Assembly: GCF_021018805.1 (NCBI RefSeq)
Contig: NC_086247.1
Location: 94,686,838-94,750,837, forward strand
Origin: Prinia subflava
Lineage: Eukaryota > Chordata > Aves > Passeriformes > Cisticolidae
Length of the DNA: 64,000 bases
Reading direction: 5' to 3'
Both the position numbers and the translations under genes were made by a program. The notes below the pieces were generated by a model. That model saw nothing but the letters and a program-made list of their open reading frames with translations, was not told the origin of the DNA and made no database searches. Shown here piece by piece: positions 63,370-64,000 of the stretch; position 1 is the first letter of the stretch, and each line of letters opens with the position of its first letter.

Positions 63370-64000
63370 GTGCTGTGAAACAGTACTTTCGAGGGCACTG
63401 GCAGAACTGTGTAGGGGTACCCATTAAAGTGTTGCATTCCATGTATGAATCTTTCCCTGGCCTTTTTTTCCTCTTGCATTGAAGCATTTGTTCAGTCAGT
63501 ATCTTATTCTTGCACTGAAGAAAAAGTGTGTTTATGTAGCCCCTCCTTTGGGACACAGGTTTGAATTGTTCAGCAAATACATTAGCTGATGTTCCTACCA
63601 GTTTTGTAATGACTCTCCCCATTGTGAGGCTAAGATATGCTCTGTATGCATTGTTTTATTTTTAAATGTATTTAATTCTGTAAACACTAGGTGAGCTTTT
63701 AATGCCTTGCATAATATTTTATATTCTATTTTGACCTTCCAATTTTCTTTGAGAACCTGAATAATTTATTTCTAAGTACTGAAGAGTTTTATAGTTGTAC
63801 TACACAACAGTTTCCTTATGGAAGGTCTGCTAGCTTCCAATGACCCTTAGCTGCCATCTGGTAAAAATTCAAAGTGCTTCTGTCATCTGCTGCTAATTGC
63901 TGTCACCTGCATATTGCAGTCACTGAGCAACTTGGAGTGCAGTAAAGCAGGAGGCATACTGCTTTGTATAGCTGCAATCTATCCATAATACCCATGATTT

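Larger units (their letters stand above)
1..64000 (+). other. ATP9B: ATP9B gene, internal segment (six exons and their introns)
   Basis: The whole window appears to lie inside one + strand gene. Six exons with consensus AG/GT borders read in order without a frame break into a peptide that I recognise as ATP9B, a P4-ATPase of the ATP9/Neo1 branch found in Golgi and endosomal membranes. The words [24 protein letters not shown] and [20 protein letters not shown] favour ATP9B over its paralogue ATP9A, which from memory has [23 protein letters not shown] and VLYTGRELRS at these places. The first and last exons are beyond both edges. I looked for the preceding exon (ending near SKLTVRG in vertebrate ATP9B) and the following exon (starting VGLLDLEL) and did not find them here. 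Transcription direction is certain; the paralogue call rests on remembered family sequence. Confidence 0.93.
53525..64000 (+). other. ATP9B: ATP9B intron downstream of exon f (5' part)
   Basis: At least 10476 bp of intron in phase 0. It contains an LTR copy at about 57540-57896, a locally GC-richer block at about 60670-61050 without CpG clustering, a C/T-rich stretch at about 62625-62660, and a perfect 17-bp-arm hairpin at 63332-63369. I see no exon or RNA gene in the rest. Confidence 0.8.

Noticed and set aside
1..64000. CRISPR arrays, operons, bacterial or phage systems
   Set aside because: No spaced direct repeats of that kind and no prokaryotic gene layout. The window is spliced vertebrate DNA.

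Overview
The window looks like nuclear DNA from a bird, most likely a passerine. The sequence is AT-rich and dominated by introns. Its dispersed repeats are CR1 LINE 3' ends, endogenous-retrovirus LTRs and one tRNA-Ile-headed SINE with a CR1-like tail. That SINE structure matches what I know as the TguSINE1 type, described from zebra finch. No species call is possible from the sequence alone.

The only protein-coding gene I can support is an internal part of ATP9B, a class IV P-type ATPase (putative phospholipid flippase), on the + strand. Six consecutive internal exons were built by hand from splice sites and reading frame: 7520-7578, 13943-13994, 30151-30245, 38213-38293, 44700-44775 and 53448-53524. 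Together they give 440 coding bases with perfectly compatible intron phases (entry phase 1, then 0, 1, 0, 0, 1, exit phase 0). They encode part of the cytoplasmic actuator domain, including the DGET loop. The start, stop and membrane helices, and the catalytic DKTGT and nucleotide-binding regions, all lie outside the window. Everything else is intron.

Layout: 1-7519 is intron with no recognised repeat. 7579-13942 is intron with a pair of adjacent CR1 3' ends near 11.3-11.9 kb. 13995-30150 is the largest intron; it holds a 0.5 kb (TTTCC)n tract at 19.8-20.3 kb and a minus-strand solo LTR at 24335-25685. 30246-38212 holds a 46-nt poly-T, an isolated CpG island at about 33.2-33.65 kb and a reverse CR1 at 33.83-34.26 kb. 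38294-44699 holds the tRNA-derived SINE. 44776-53447 holds a plus-strand copy of the 24 kb LTR with a second, smaller LTR nested in it. 53525-64000 holds another copy of that smaller LTR at about 57.5-57.9 kb and a perfect hairpin near 63.3 kb.

The most interesting points are architectural. Two homologous 1.3-1.7 kb LTRs sit in opposite orientation in the introns flanking exons 30151-44775, whose combined length (252 nt) is a multiple of three; this could favour back-splicing or in-frame exon skipping. The 59-nt exon at 7520 begins with GTAAAG directly after its acceptor, which resembles a recursive splice site. A CpG island lies deep inside an AT-rich intron with no gene I can name. I found no convincing new protein system.
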